Below, piece by piece: positions 33,260 through 44,193 of a stretch of DNA of 64,000 nt. Position numbers and translations under genes: made by a program. This DNA comes from Panicum virgatum. Its lineage: Eukaryota; Streptophyta; Magnoliopsida; Poales; Poaceae. Every line of letters starts with the position of its first letter. Position 1 is the first letter of the stretch. The notes under the pieces were generated by a model. The model did no database searches. It saw only the letters and a program-made list of their open reading frames with translations, and was not told the origin of the DNA. The DNA is taken from assembly GCF_016808335.1 (NCBI RefSeq), contig NC_053146.1:41846470-41910469 (forward strand). The letters run 5' to 3'.

Positions 33260-34595
33260 ACAGCGTGCATGGTATCCAATTCAGTGTTCATAGCAGACAC
33301 TCACAATTCTCTCAGAAAGGGAGGGAGAAAAAGAACACATGGTGACCAACAAGCAAATTAACGGCGCTGACCTGAACCGATCGAGAAACCGCCGGCGGTG
33401 CGCCGCCGCCGCCGATCACACAGGAGGAATGGAGGACGTTGGATGGACAGGAGCACAGGGACGAGAGAGGACGGGATGGCACGGAGGTGCAGTACGCAGT
33501 GCAGGCTTGCGATGATCGATTCAATGGTAAAGAAGGAGACGGTCTCTTGGGGGCCAAGTAGGGTGACGCGACGCGCCACCTATAAGCGGGGCTTTGGCCA
33601 AGAAGTGAAGGGAGGACAAGGCGAAACCGAGCAGGAGTGGGCATCACATTAGCAGCTCGCAAGGCATGTCGTAGCAATAGCATGTGTGTAGAGATTGGAG
33701 AGAGGAGCGTGCTTCCGGACCAAGAAACGCCGGAGCGGAAATGGAGTTTGGAACTTGAGGAGCAGGGGAGGAGAGACCGTGTTTGTTTGGTTGGTGCGGC
33801 AGGATAGGTTTTCGGGCAGAGATCGTGGGGAAACGGTGAGTGGAGACGGGGAGGCGAAATTGTTTGGAGAATTGGAGGGAGGAGTGTGACGGGGTGTGAT
33901 GGCGACCGAGGACGGAGGAGCGGTGGTGGAGGTGGCGGTGGTTGGAATGTAGCCGTTATCAGGAAGCTGTCGAGCTCCAGTAGTGTAGTGAACTTCTTTA
34001 GTCCTACTCCTGACCGAACCACAAAAACCGCGTTTAATACAGATGATGGTCCCTTCTTGGTTCCAATCCGTCCACGACTTTTGAATCAAACCGTAAACCG
34101 TCCAGGCCGTGCTAGATGAATAAAGAAAAAAGAGAGGAGGGATGTTGATTTGCTAATTGGCAACGGAAAGCTTCAACGGTGACGTACAGGTTCAGGATCA
34201 AGGTGGCAGGAACAATTGACAATGGCTCGATCGGTGACGCAGAGGAGGAGGGGAGGGCGAGTGGTTGATCGGATTCGAGCTGATTCCGACGCGGTGAAGA
34301 GAGTGAGACGGACGACGGGTGGGGGTGGGGGTGGGGGAAGGTTTGTTTCGCAAGCGTTTCTTGGTTGGAGGGAGATCGATCCTCTGAAGCTCTCTCTGAT
34401 GGCAACCGGTTACTTCGTGTTGTAGGTGAGGTCAGTGGGTTGGTTTTGGGTGCAGGTCCGACGAACCAACGACCAAACTTGCCACTCTTTCGGTTGTGCG
34501 AGTGAGGGCCGAAACGGGAGACTGTTAGATTACGCACACGCTGCAACGTTTGAATGCCAAAATTCAGAGGGTGTCATCAGACTAGACTTGTGAAC
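33260..34595. other. Upstream region of the kinase gene, no further gene supported
   Basis: Contains the presumed promoter and 5' UTR of the kinase gene. A long minus-strand frame (33312-34022) is Ser/Pro/Leu-rich with no domain and is judged chance. No clear TATA box could be assigned. Confidence 0.4.
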
Positions 34596-34597
34596 TA

Positions 34598-35095
34598 TTC
34601 CCTCCGTTCACTAAAGAATGCAACTCTAATTTATCAAGAAGTCAAACAATTTTAATTTTGATAAAATATATACAATAAATTACGAATATTTATGTCGTTA
34701 AATAGATTTGCTATAAAATACTCCCTCCATCCAAGTATAATAGATATATTTCCAAACTTCAAATGTTAAAAAATGATAGCTATATTTGCTATTGGCATGA
34801 GTTGTGGTAATAAATAGCACTAGAAACGAGGAGTTTCTAGTTAAAACATTGGAGGACCAATAAAAAATCTATATTGCATTTATGAGATTGATAAGCACAC
34901 TTGATGTCCTTGATCATTGTGTCATATGGAAATATATCTATTATATTTGGATGGAGGGAGTATAGTACATAGTTAATCTAATAATATTTATTTTATACCA
35001 TAAATATTAGAATTATTTTGTATAAATTTAATCAAACTTAAAGTTGTTTGATTCCTTGGAAAGCGAGAGTTGCATCCTTTTGTGAACGGAGAGAG
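34598..35095. mobile_element. Stowaway-type MITE interrupted by a second MITE
   Basis: Outer ends TTCCCTCCGTTCACTAAAG...GCAACTC and its complement (ending GTGAACGGAGAGAG at 35095) are flanked by TA (34596-34597, 35096-35097). A different MITE lies inside at 34721-34960. The outer element alone would be about 256 bp. Confidence 0.8.
34721..34960. mobile_element. Stowaway-type MITE (240 bp) nested in another
   Basis: Near-perfect ends CTCCCTCCATCCAAGTATAA and TTATATTTGGATGGAGGGAG with TA at 34719-34720 and 34961-34962. The inverted repeats extend further inward (ATAGATATATTTCC), giving over 30 bp. Confidence 0.85.
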
Positions 35096-35210
35096 TAGTA
35101 TTGGTAAACATATCTAGAAGAAGTGTCCTTCAAACCCTGCAGAAGAACGCGAGTAGTATTGGTAAACATATCTAGAAGAAGTGTCCTTCAAACCCTGCAG
35201 AAGAACGCCG
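35093..35210. repeat. 58-bp tandem duplication at the MITE edge
   Basis: The segment GAGTAGTATTGGTAAACATA...CAGAAGAACGC occurs twice head to tail (TTGGTAAACA starts at 35101 and 35159). The first unit begins in the last bases and TA duplication of the outer MITE, so the duplication came after that insertion. Confidence 0.85.
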
Positions 35211-35211
35211 C

Positions 35212-35744
35212 GGCAATTGGACAGGGTTTACCACCGTGGACTTCGGTGGTATCCTCCTTTTTCTTGCCAATCCTTTCCTCTTTCACCGGTGCAGATCATA
35301 ATAACATATGATATGATCCTATGGAGCAAGATGTTGTACATCCTTACACGATAAAGATTTTACTGATTGCGAACCGGAACATAATGAAGTACATGAGTAC
35401 CAAATGTTTTCATCGTACAACAATGTTTTAGCATCAAGTCATCCTGATGGCGAGTATAAACACACTAGATTTCTTGATCTTCTTCGATAAAGATCCAAAG
35501 ATATACTTTCTCCTGGTAGGGAGCCCAGCTCGCTTGGTGGAGACTCCCTATGGCGAACTCACCACCCGGCTCCAACCTCGACGTGCATGCTTATTAAGCC
35601 TCCAATGAGGCCGGGGGCAGTAGCGAGCCGTATAGATTGTTGCAATTTTATCCTAAGCTAGACTTTTTTCTTTAACGTTAGCCAAATTTAAAAGGAAAAT
35701 AAATGTTACAACATCTTTAGAAGTAATATATAATTTGACCATCA
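35212..35744. other. Intergenic sequence, nothing recognised
   Basis: No open frame with a domain. Ends at the 3' LTR of element D. Confidence 0.35.
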
Positions 35745-36291
35745 TGTTGGGTCCTTGGCTTCCTTATAACCCAATCAAAGTGCATACACGAAGGTTAAAC
35801 AAAGCAAGGTGACAAAGTTTCGCCCTCATATTAGCACGTGTCCAGTATAGATTGGTTGGGGGTATTTATAACCCTAACCTTTGTTACATAATGACTATAA
35901 TACCCCTACCTGCCAGGGATATTCTGCGAATATTCCGGGCCGTAGGTCATTTCATACAGGTTGGAGCGTACAAATTGCCTACCCTATCGGATTTGTGATC
36001 GGGACGCTATCCCGAAGGTACCGCGGTAACCTTCGGATCAGCAGTTGACCTTCGTGCGCTTCCCTGGACCTTCGGTAGCTCATGGAGACCTTCGGCTTCA
36101 TCTACACACCTTCGGGCGCATCTGCCGACCTTCGGGCGGCGGGTGACCTTCGAGCTCCAGCTACCTTCGGGCGCATGTGCCGACCTTCGGGCAGCGGGGT
36201 GACCTTCGGGCTCCAGCTACCTTCGGCTCGCTTGGCTCCCGTGTCGCAGCTTTCGGGCAACCTCCGACCTTTGAGACGGCGATCCCCAACA
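35745..36291 (-). repeat. LTR of element D (547 bp), rich in ACCTTCGG motifs
   Basis: The minus strand begins TGTTGGGGATCGCCGTCTC after a polypurine tract and ends GGACCCAACA. A minus-strand TATAAATACCCCC (near 35865-35880) is the likely promoter. About 11 copies of ACCTTCGG or close variants lie between 36010 and 36260 on the plus strand. Confidence 0.75.
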
Positions 36292-36493
36292 TTAGCCCCT
36301 CGCGGGCGAGGGCCGACTCCGACGGGCCGAACCCTCGAAGCATCTATCACCTGCAACCAAAAAACGTCTCCCCGCACGTCGGAGGCTGGAACGAGCCGAA
36401 GGTGATTTCTCTATACGTGTCGACCCTTTATTGGGTGACCCTTGGTGTTCTTCTCGATTCTACCGTTGACATGACTGTTCACTTTTACCCCCC

Positions 36494-36500
36494 TATATAG
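36494..36500 (+). promoter_or_regulatory. TATA box of the antisense gene in element D
   Basis: TATATAG, 235 bp upstream of the ATG at 36729 and about 200 bp downstream of the LTR. GTGTGCCTTGGCAG just before the ATG looks like a splice acceptor, so a 5' UTR intron is possible. Confidence 0.5.
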
Positions 36501-36728
36501 GGGGGGGGGGTGTTTGAGGTGTCTTTTCACGCCCTCCTTGTAGCGAAGCTCTGCCAGTTTTTCGAACTTGCCGCGTCGAGTGCTGTGATTCGCTGATTTG
36601 CCAGCAGCTTCGAGCGTTTTCACTTCTGTTGTTTGGCGAAGCGATTCGCGAGTTGGGGGATCTTCGCGTCTCTTGCAGTGTTTGTGAGTTTTTTTTAACG
36701 AAATTTGCTGCTGTGTGCCTTGGCAGGG

Positions 36729-38260
36729 ATGGCTAGTGTGAGGATTACGGCGAAGGACATGACCGAAGGTGCTAGTTTGTCTGAGGAAAGGGATCACCTT
36801 TTAGAGGGGGAAGAAGATCTGTCAAACGTGGACGCCGACCCTTCGGATCTGATGAAGAGGGAGAAACCTGCTCCGACCCTAAGGTTTGGATCTTCGGTTA
36901 TGTCTGCGGCTCTAATCGAGTCGTATGTTGAGAGAGGATATTTCCCTGTGAGTGTCTGTCGTCCGCCCCAAGTGGAGGAAACGCCCAATCCCGAAGATGG
37001 AGAGTGCGTTGTGTTTCGCGATTTCTTTGTCGCTGGGCTTCGATTTCCCCTTGACCCTGCGGTTCTGGAAATATTGTCCCGGTTCAAGGTGAAAATTCAT
37101 CAGCTGATGCCGAACGCGATCGTTCAGCTTTCGAAATTTTTCTGGGCCGTCAAGACCTTCGCGGGGCCTATCTCAGTTGATACGTTTTGTCGCCTGTGTG
37201 AGCTTCACCCTCAAGGTCGCAAGGTCAGGTTTGCGGATGAAGATGAGGTGTTTAATGCTCAAAGTGGGTGCTGCACCTTCGTGCCCCGCAGGCCCAATAA
37301 GTCATTGAAGATTGATCGGTTGGAATTGTCGTATTGTCAGAAGAATCGATGGGACGACGACTGGACCCAATTTTACCCAATTTTGGTTTTATGCCAAAGT
37401 TGGTTTTCCAAGTGCCGACAATCCAACCGATGTCTCCTATCCTTTGGCCTCGAAGATTCTTCCCGTCGAGCACATCAGTCAGGCAGAGTTCCGGAGGTTT
37501 GGTGTTGGTTACAAGGATTGCCTGGATGCGTTTGCATCGGCGGCTGGGCTGATTGGAGGAAGAGATTTGATTGAGCAGTTTATTTGTGCAAATATTTGGC
37601 CCCTTTCTGCCATTCGTGCCTCAAAGGAGACTGTTTCCTTCCCGAAGCTTGCGCTAGTCAAGCCGCTGGGAAAAGTGACAAGGCTATTGTTGCAGAGGTC
37701 GAGGAAAGGGCGGCGGAGCTAGCAGGGCCATATCTCTCGAAGGAGCATGATTCTTTCGCACTTTGCTGCCCCAGTGGTTCTCGTGTGAACCGGTCTTTTG
37801 CCATTATGGGCGTGAAGTATCCTGACCGGGAGGAGCCTAAGAAATCGGAAAAAGGAGTAAGGGGGCTTCAGGTGAAGATCCTGCCGCCAAGAAGAGAAAA
37901 ATTTCTTCTGTGGATGCTGGTTCCTCGAAGGCTGACCCGAAGATCCTGGCTACAAAGCCGCCCCGTCCGCCTCCGAAGGTGCTTTCGACGAAGAAAGGTA
38001 ATCGCTTAGTTCGATACCTTCGGGGTGTTTCTCATAGTGAGATGTGTAGTGAATCTTTTATACGGGAGCTAGAGGAGACAATAAGCTACTCCCCTCTCCG
38101 AGGAGAATCTATGGAGCTTTATCTTGACCAGTTTGGGTCCCTCCTTTCAGGCCCGGACAACGTTGGGGATGTGGTTGTGAAGCTTCACCCACCAAGCGGC
38201 ACTGGTCTTCGAAGTGTTAGCTTGCTTGATCTTGAATACGAGGGTACCACCATTGACCCT
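36729..38260 (+). pseudogene. Antisense 'putative gypsy type transposon' domain gene of element D
   Basis: The plus-strand frame from 36729 contains VVFRDFFVAGLRFPLDP and KIHQLMPNAIVQLSKFFWAV, the pattern of the plant 'putative gypsy type transposon' (Transposase_28-like) domain. The first frame changes near 37370; VEHISQAEFRRFGVGYKDCL and AAGLIGGRDLIEQFICANIW follow in a second frame to about 37722, and a Lys-rich segment (near 37840-38010) in a third. It is therefore broken by at least two frameshifts. It runs against its own element's minus strand. The product's role is unknown; proteins with this domain occur in retroelements and in some plant silencing factors. Confidence 0.7.
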
Positions 38261-38301
38261 ATCTTGACTACACCTGCGGCTACTACTGGGTCAACTCCTA
38301 C

Positions 38302-38718
38302 TGTCGGTGTTTACCGCCAAGCCTGCTCAGGGATACCCTTAGCAGTAAGGTTTGTAGGTAGGAATCGACTGCTCTGGAACTTGATGCTGCAAAGAACACA
38401 AAGATTTAGACAGGTTCGGGCCGCGAGTTGCGTAATACCCTACGTCCTGTGTGGTTGTTTGTATTGCCTTAGGTGTTGATGACATTTTGAGGGGGTCCCT
38501 GCCTGCCCTTATATATCTGGGGGGACAGGGTTACATGGAAAGTCCTAGCCGAGTACATTTGGAGTCCTACTACAACACAATCGGGTAGTTTCTTTTGTAC
38601 CGCGGCTAGTTCTATGCCTATTCGGGTAGTTATAAGAGAGATAAGGTACATCCTTGAGCTATCCCTTACTCTAGAACATTCTATGCCTATAAGCAGTCCC
38701 ACTGCCCCGGGTCTGACA
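38302..38718 (-). repeat. 3' LTR of element A (417 bp)
   Basis: On the minus strand TGTCAGACCCGGGGCAGTGG...GGTAAACACCGACA, preceded by a polypurine tract GCTCGGGGGCT (plus 38719-38729). It is the same family as the plus-strand LTR at 48029-48443, in the opposite orientation. A TATATAAGGGCAGG promoter motif is visible on the minus strand near 38505. Confidence 0.88.
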
Positions 38719-39197
38719 AGCCCCCGAGCTCTTCGTAGCTGAGTCCTGCAAGCGTCGAGTACTTGGCTGGACGTCTTCGAGTACTTCAAATAGTCAGAAC
38801 ATCCTTCTGGTTGCTTCTGGGCCTTCCTTCAGACACGTCGAGTAGTCCTCCAAGTACTTCCGATTGCTTCGAGGTGTGAGGTGCTCAAGCTCCGAAATCT
38901 TGATCATATATGGTGCGCGAAGTACTCGCGCTCCATATGGAGTAGCCCCCGAGCCTTAGGTTGAATCGCAGAATCAGGATGAGGGTCACTTCAGTCTTTT
39001 TCCTTCATTATTTTCCAAAAAATTTGAAAAATAAATCTCTGATGCACATATCCCGCAGCCCCCAAGTTTTGAATTTAAATCTCGTAATTTAGATTTAAGA
39101 ATCAAAAACTCGTGGCAAAATATATGACAAAAACCTCCCAAAAGAGAAAACCATCTGTTGATCTTCCAGGTATTCACGAGGTTGCCATCAGAGACCA

Positions 39198-39203
39198 TAT
39201 AAA
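39198..39203 (+). promoter_or_regulatory. TATA box of the antisense gene in element A
   Basis: CATATAAATC, 140 bp upstream of the antisense ATG at 39338 and reading away from the LTR. Spacing is normal for a plant TATA box with about 110 bp of 5' UTR. Confidence 0.55.
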
Positions 39204-39337
39204 TCTGTGCAATAACTTCTAGGGTTTTACCCTCTTTGACTCCTAGCCGCCGTCAAATTCAGATTTACATTTTCCCAGTGCCTGTGGCATCCATTAACCC
39301 CTCTCATAGCCCCCGAGCCTAAACTCGTGACACTGAG

Positions 39338-41656
39338 ATGGCTCCCAAGAAGAACAAGTCCAAGATTGAAGATGAGGCGGTTGCAAACCTTTAAACGAGC
39401 TGGCGCAAGAGCAAAATGTCTCAAGCGACTGTGCAAGAATTGGAGAATATGGGTCTTCTCCAGAGTCAAGCCGTAATCCAATGGCATGCAGGTGAAGGAG
39501 AAGATTACCCGTTTGAAGGTACTCTTGAAGCCGTTGTGTTCCGTGACTTTGTGGAACACTGTCTTGCACTTCCTGTATCTGAGTTCTTCTATGCCCTTCT
39601 GCAATTCTGGGGAATCCAATTGCATTATCTTACTCCCTAATCCATCTTGCATCTTTCTATTTTTACTCATTTATGCGAAGCATTCCTTGGTATTCTTCCC
39701 CATTTCCATATTTTCAACATTTCTTCACCCTTGTACCCGTTCCAAATACCGCCAAACCCACCGTCGTCGGCGGATGTGAATTAGTGCTTCGTCCCGAGAC
39801 CCGAGATGAGTACTTAGCTTATAATCCAGCAGGTAAAGGAGCCGAGTGGAAAAGTTTCTGGTTTCATGTCGGGAACTTTGAATCTCTACTTCTAGAAAGA
39901 GTTGCTGGCCCCCCCCCAAATCCAAGCAAGCTGGTCAAGTGCAGGACCTGGTGGCAAACAAGTCGAGTGCATCCTTCGTGCCATTGGCAATTTCAAGAAC
40001 AAAGGAGTCACAGGTGATCATGTGGTCTTCTCCTTTGTGAGTCGTCGGATCCAACCTCTGCAGCACCAGAAACGCCTTGCCTTCCGATATGAAGGTACAA
40101 AGGATCCTACTAGACTTTCGCTAGAAGCAATGGCTCATTCTGAAGCAGTCAAGAGATGCTGTAAAGTACTCGATAACTTCGACAAGTCTCTGAAACTGCC
40201 AACACTCTTCTCGGCTGCCAATCCTCCTGAAAAGACCTGGGTACAAGTTTGATGAATACTGCCAAATACTTGTAGATAAAGTTTTTAATCTTCTGATGAA
40301 TCCTTGCATCCTGTGCAGAAAAATTACAAGACATGGTATTGCATGCCTCCATCTCCAGAAGATGCTGCTCCTTCTAATGATAGCAGGAAGTGGAAGGCAG
40401 CTCCTGGAGTTTTGTTGCAGAGGAAAAGACACCGTTTCGACAGTGGCCAGTAAGAATCTGACATTTTTTAATTAGATCCTGTTTGCCTCAGCTTTCTTAT
40501 TTCGAATTTCACTTGGCTAGAATCCAATATCTTCCAGCGCATGAGAAGGATCAGATCTAAGATTTGCGTAACTGGATGCAGAGTGATTCATCAGAAACAA
40601 CTACTCGATCAACTCCCGAGTCACCAGTGATTGGGTTGATCGAGAACTCAACTGCCAACTTGCCGAATATAGACATGCCGGGAACATCAAATGAGCCAAA
40701 TTCTGAAGCACCCAAGCTTACTCCTGCAGCGACTGAAGGTACCTCAAGTGCTGCTAGAACTAACAGTGGTAGAGCTGAAGGATCAAGAGATCCTGCTGTT
40801 CGAGTAGTACCCTTCCACTCTATGCCACAGTCTACCCATGAGGAATTGGGTAAGGAGCTTTTTGATGATCCATTGTTTATAGACAACGTGAAGAAGCTCG
40901 CATATTATATGCAATGGAGCTTTAAATATACCAAGGTAAACCTTCTGCTGCTATTGCTTGCCTATGTCGAGTGGTTGATGACATCTGACCAATCTTGCTT
41001 TGTATTTTATAGGAAGTTGCCAATCGATCCTTCTTGAAGTCGCATGCTTTGTACAAGACTGTTGACAATCGGAAGACCTTGGAGCAACAAAATGCGTTAA
41101 TTGCCAAATGCCTTGATGAGTCCCTTGCTGCACGGAACAAGCTTTATGAAGAGAACCAAAAGCATCATCTAGAACTTTGTGCAATGAAGTAGCAGATCAA
41201 GGGCCTTGAGGAGGAGAAAGCAAAACTCCAAGAACAATTGCAGATTGCTCAAGCCTGTGAGTATTATTTTGATCCTTATCTTGATATTGCTTCACCAAAG
41301 ATTTGAATAATCATTAGGATATCATTTCATCAGGCTCTCCAAGTGACCATACTTGACTAGTGGCAGTAGCTCAGGTTATCGTAGATATGGTAGACTCTGA
41401 AGAGGGGTCGTCGAGTAGTAAATCTTTGGTAGAGCGTCTTGAAGAGGCTCCCAAGAAATTCTTCGATGTCATGACGGCCAGCTCCAAGAATTATCTGACC
41501 CATATGATTGGAGTTGTAAAGTCTTTCTGGCCTCAGCATAATTTAGCTCCTATAGCCAAGGGAATAGCTCCTAATTGTTCTGATGAGAAATTCCAGAGCT
41601 ATTGTAAAGAATCAGAAGTAATTGCTGAGGAGTTTTTGAAGGACTTGGCAGAATAA
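39338..41656 (+). pseudogene. Antisense multi-exon gene of element A (gypsy-type domain plus coiled coil)
   Basis: Starts MAPKKNKSKIEDEAV, with an early TAA near 39392. LPVSEFFYALLQFWGIQLHY and ELVLRPETRDEYLAYNP (39500-39830) match the 'putative gypsy type transposon' domain. Plant-type intron edges follow: donor TGG|GTACAAG (40241) with acceptor GTGCAG|AAAAATTAC (40318); donor AAG|GTAAAC (40936) with acceptor TTATAG|GAAGTT (41013); donor GCC|GTGAGT near 41257. Later exons are Lys/Glu/Leu-rich (LEQQNALIAKCLDE, GLEEEKAKLQEQLQIAQ), a predicted coiled coil. The frame is broken by at least one frameshift near 39640, stop codons (for example 41190) and others. It lies antisense to pol. Function unknown. 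Confidence 0.7.
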
Positions 41657-41779
41657 TCTGCTTGTAACAGCTCTTATTATCTTCAGTAAGATCTTATCTT
41701 TGTTTGTGTTATCCTGTTGGTGTACCTTCAGAAGTATGATCTGATACCATAGGATAAATACAAACTACTCGAGTTATCA

Positions 41780-42410
41780 AGTAGAATGCTCGCATGGAGT
41801 AACCTTTATAGTTAATCAGTTAGGATGAATCCCGCCGGATTACCCAGATAGAAAAACTTTGTAAAGATATCCATAAACCTACTCGAGCAAGCGAGTAGGG
41901 TGTCCTAGCCAAGGACAGGAGTAATTTCTAAGATAGATCTGTTAGGATGAACCCCGTCGAGTTACCCAAGATGAAACCATCTTAGAAATATCCAATACCT
42001 ACTTGAACCAGCAAGTAGGGTGTCTATCATGTAGACTGGAGTAACTACTAAGATTGATCGGTTAGGATGAACCCCGTCAGGTTACCCCAGAAGGACAAAA
42101 TTTTGTAGTATCCATAACATACTCGAGCAAGCGAGTAGTTTTGCCTTTAACACAAGGCTGGAGTTCCTTATAGTTGACCTGTTAGGATGAACTCTGTCGA
42201 GTTACCCAAGTTGGACAAACTAGTAAAGGTATCCATACACCTTCTCGAGCCAGCGAGTAGGTTGCGTCCTTATATTGAGGACAAGGATGTGGCTTATACA
42301 GTCATCCCAATGGGAAACTGTGTAAGCTATCCTGAACAGGTTACCCAGGTCGGTATGAATCTGTGGAGATTATCCTGGTTGGAAAAACTTTTTGTGGAGT
42401 AGTCCAAGGT
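41780..42410. repeat. About 121-bp tandem repeat array in element A
   Basis: The phrase GTTAGGATGAA recurs at about 41819, 41940, 42060 and 42181, followed each time by GTC(G/A)(A/G)GTTACCC and then CTCGAGC(A)AGCGAGTAG. The four or five units have diverged. The same units, inverted, occur in element B (50830-50976), so they belong to the family and sit between the antisense gene and pol. Confidence 0.8.
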
Positions 42411-42541
42411 GATGGTACCAGATTGAAAACTGCCTCTAATGTAGTCGAACAATTGAAAAAACCCTTGCTCTATTAAAGAGATCAACTGACATCGCCATGT
42501 TACTTGGATCAAGGGTAAAATCAGCGCAAGTGCTCGATGTT

Positions 42542-43450
42542 TCAGGAATTGGGTACCTCATTACGATCTGCATCAGTAATTCTGTATGATCCGGGTCTTG
42601 TGACCTTAGATACGATGAAAGGTCCCTCCCATCTGGAATTTAACTTGTGCAGTCCTGTCTCATCTTGAATCCTTCGTAGGACTAGATCTCCTACATTAAA
42701 AGATCTTTGCTGGACATTGCGATCGTGGTAGCGTCTGACTCCTTGAAGATATCTAGCTGATTGAGTCAAAGAATTGATTCTGGCTTCTTAGATTGAGTCT
42801 AACTCAAGTTGTCGAGTTTCGTCTGCTTCTCCTTCTTGATAGGCTTATACTCTTGGAGATTTCCACATGATATCTGGAGGTAGTATTGCCTCTGACCCAT
42901 AGGTTAGGAAGAAGGGAGATTGTCCAGTTGCTTTACTAGGCTGCGTTCGCAGCCCCCAGACTACATGGGGTAGTTCTTGAATCCACTTGCCACCTTTCTT
43001 GGTGTTGGCGTCGTAGAGTCTCTTCTTCAAGTCGTCGAGTACTAAGCCATTAATGCACTCTACTTGACCATTTGCTCTAGGGTGAGCTACTGAAGCATAC
43101 TTGATTTTGATGCAAGAATTGTAACAGAAATCCCAGAAGGACTGCGTTGTGAAGTTAGAGCCAAGATCTGTGATGATGGTATGAGGAAATCTGAACCGGT
43201 GAATGATGTCGAAGATGAAATCCACTGCTCTATCTGATGATATCTTGACAATAGGCTTGTACTCGATCCACTTGGTGAATTTGTCGACTGCCACCAGCAC
43301 ATGATTAAATCCTCCTGGAGATACGGTTCGTGGTCCAATCATATCTAGACTCCAACAAGCGAACGACCATGATGGGGGGATTGTTATCAGATTATGTGCT
43401 AGAACGTGAGTCTTTTTGCCAAAGAATTGGTAGCCAGGGCATCATCTGAC
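42542..43450 (-). pseudogene. Gypsy integrase core and C-terminus of element A
   Basis: The minus-strand core contains VLVAVDKFTKWIEYKP (first Asp), TIITDLGSNFTTQSFW (second Asp) and RANGQVECINGLV (Glu), then LPHVVWGLRTQ and FLTYGSEAILP. A C-terminal segment (RSFNVGDLVLRRIQDETGLH...WEGPFIVSKV) follows in another frame at 42542-42769, so there is a break near 42780-42845. DLGSN replaces the more usual D(G)GS/TQF. The zinc-binding part is across element E. Confidence 0.88.
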
Positions 43451-43455
43451 AAGGT

Positions 43456-44193
43456 TAATGGGAACGTGGGTTCCCGATCTTCCATCAGGTTCTGGATAAC
43501 TCTCATTGTAGGCGGAGCGAGACACACCGATCCGGCTTCAGATCCTAAGACCCGAATCCAGCAATCTTAGCACCACAACTCCTCTGGTTATCAACCGTGT
43601 CACAACCCGGTTGACCTCGCCAAGAAGGCTAATCCCTGCAAGCGCAACGAAGAACACAAGCAAGAACTCGAAAGAACGCAGCTCAATTGAAGTGACTCTG
43701 CAGATGAAAGATTAATCTCAAAGTTGGGGTCTCACAAACCGACACGGCGGCGAAACTGTTCTCGACAGAATAATCTAAGCAAAACCCAAGTAACCTAATG
43801 GCGGCTGCTGTGTATATAGAAGAGAGAGGCTAGGGGGGCGGCCAAGGGGGTGGCCGGGCAACCCTAGGGAGTACAAGGCCTTCGGGCCCAAAAACTGGCG
43901 TCGCTGCATCCAGGCAGGTTCTGGTCGTCATGTTGTTTCAACGATTCCCATCGACTCCGAGCGTATTTTGATATGGGATCAGTTGGGTTGGAAATCTTAT
44001 CTCCTTAGCTTTCCAACGATATATAGAACGCCCAAAACGGAGCCCGTATGTGGCCTGGGCGTCCGTTTTCGTGAGGCCTGCTCCTGCAGTCCGAACCGGA
44101 CTCGCGAATAAATCGGACTTCAATGTGGATTGGGCTTTGAACTCTACCTTCGCTTGGGCCTTGGTCATATGTGTATTGGTCATGTCCTCATCA
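43456..44193 (-). repeat. 3' LTR of element E (738 bp)
   Basis: On the minus strand TGATGAGGACATGACC...CCCATTA. The LTR ends in TA rather than CA, and both copies share this, as fixed by the AAGGT target duplication. It includes the C-terminal end of the internal ORF (stop at 43938). Confidence 0.88.

Larger units (their letters stand above)
35745..38301 (-). mobile_element. Element D: 3' part of a minus-strand Tat-type Gypsy retrotransposon
   Basis: LTR (35745-36291), polypurine tract (36292-36306) and an antisense gene (36729 onward) are present. The rest of the element (pol, gag, 5' LTR) was displaced by element A inserted at 38302. Orientation follows from the polypurine tract and LTR: on the minus strand GCGAGGGGCTAA is followed by TGTTGGGGATCG. 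The Tat assignment rests on the antisense gene type and its position between LTR and pol. Confidence 0.7.

Noticed and set aside
33312..34022. 236-codon minus-strand frame upstream of the kinase gene
   Set aside because: Ser/Pro/Leu-rich, no domain and overlapped by other chance frames; more likely leader or promoter sequence.
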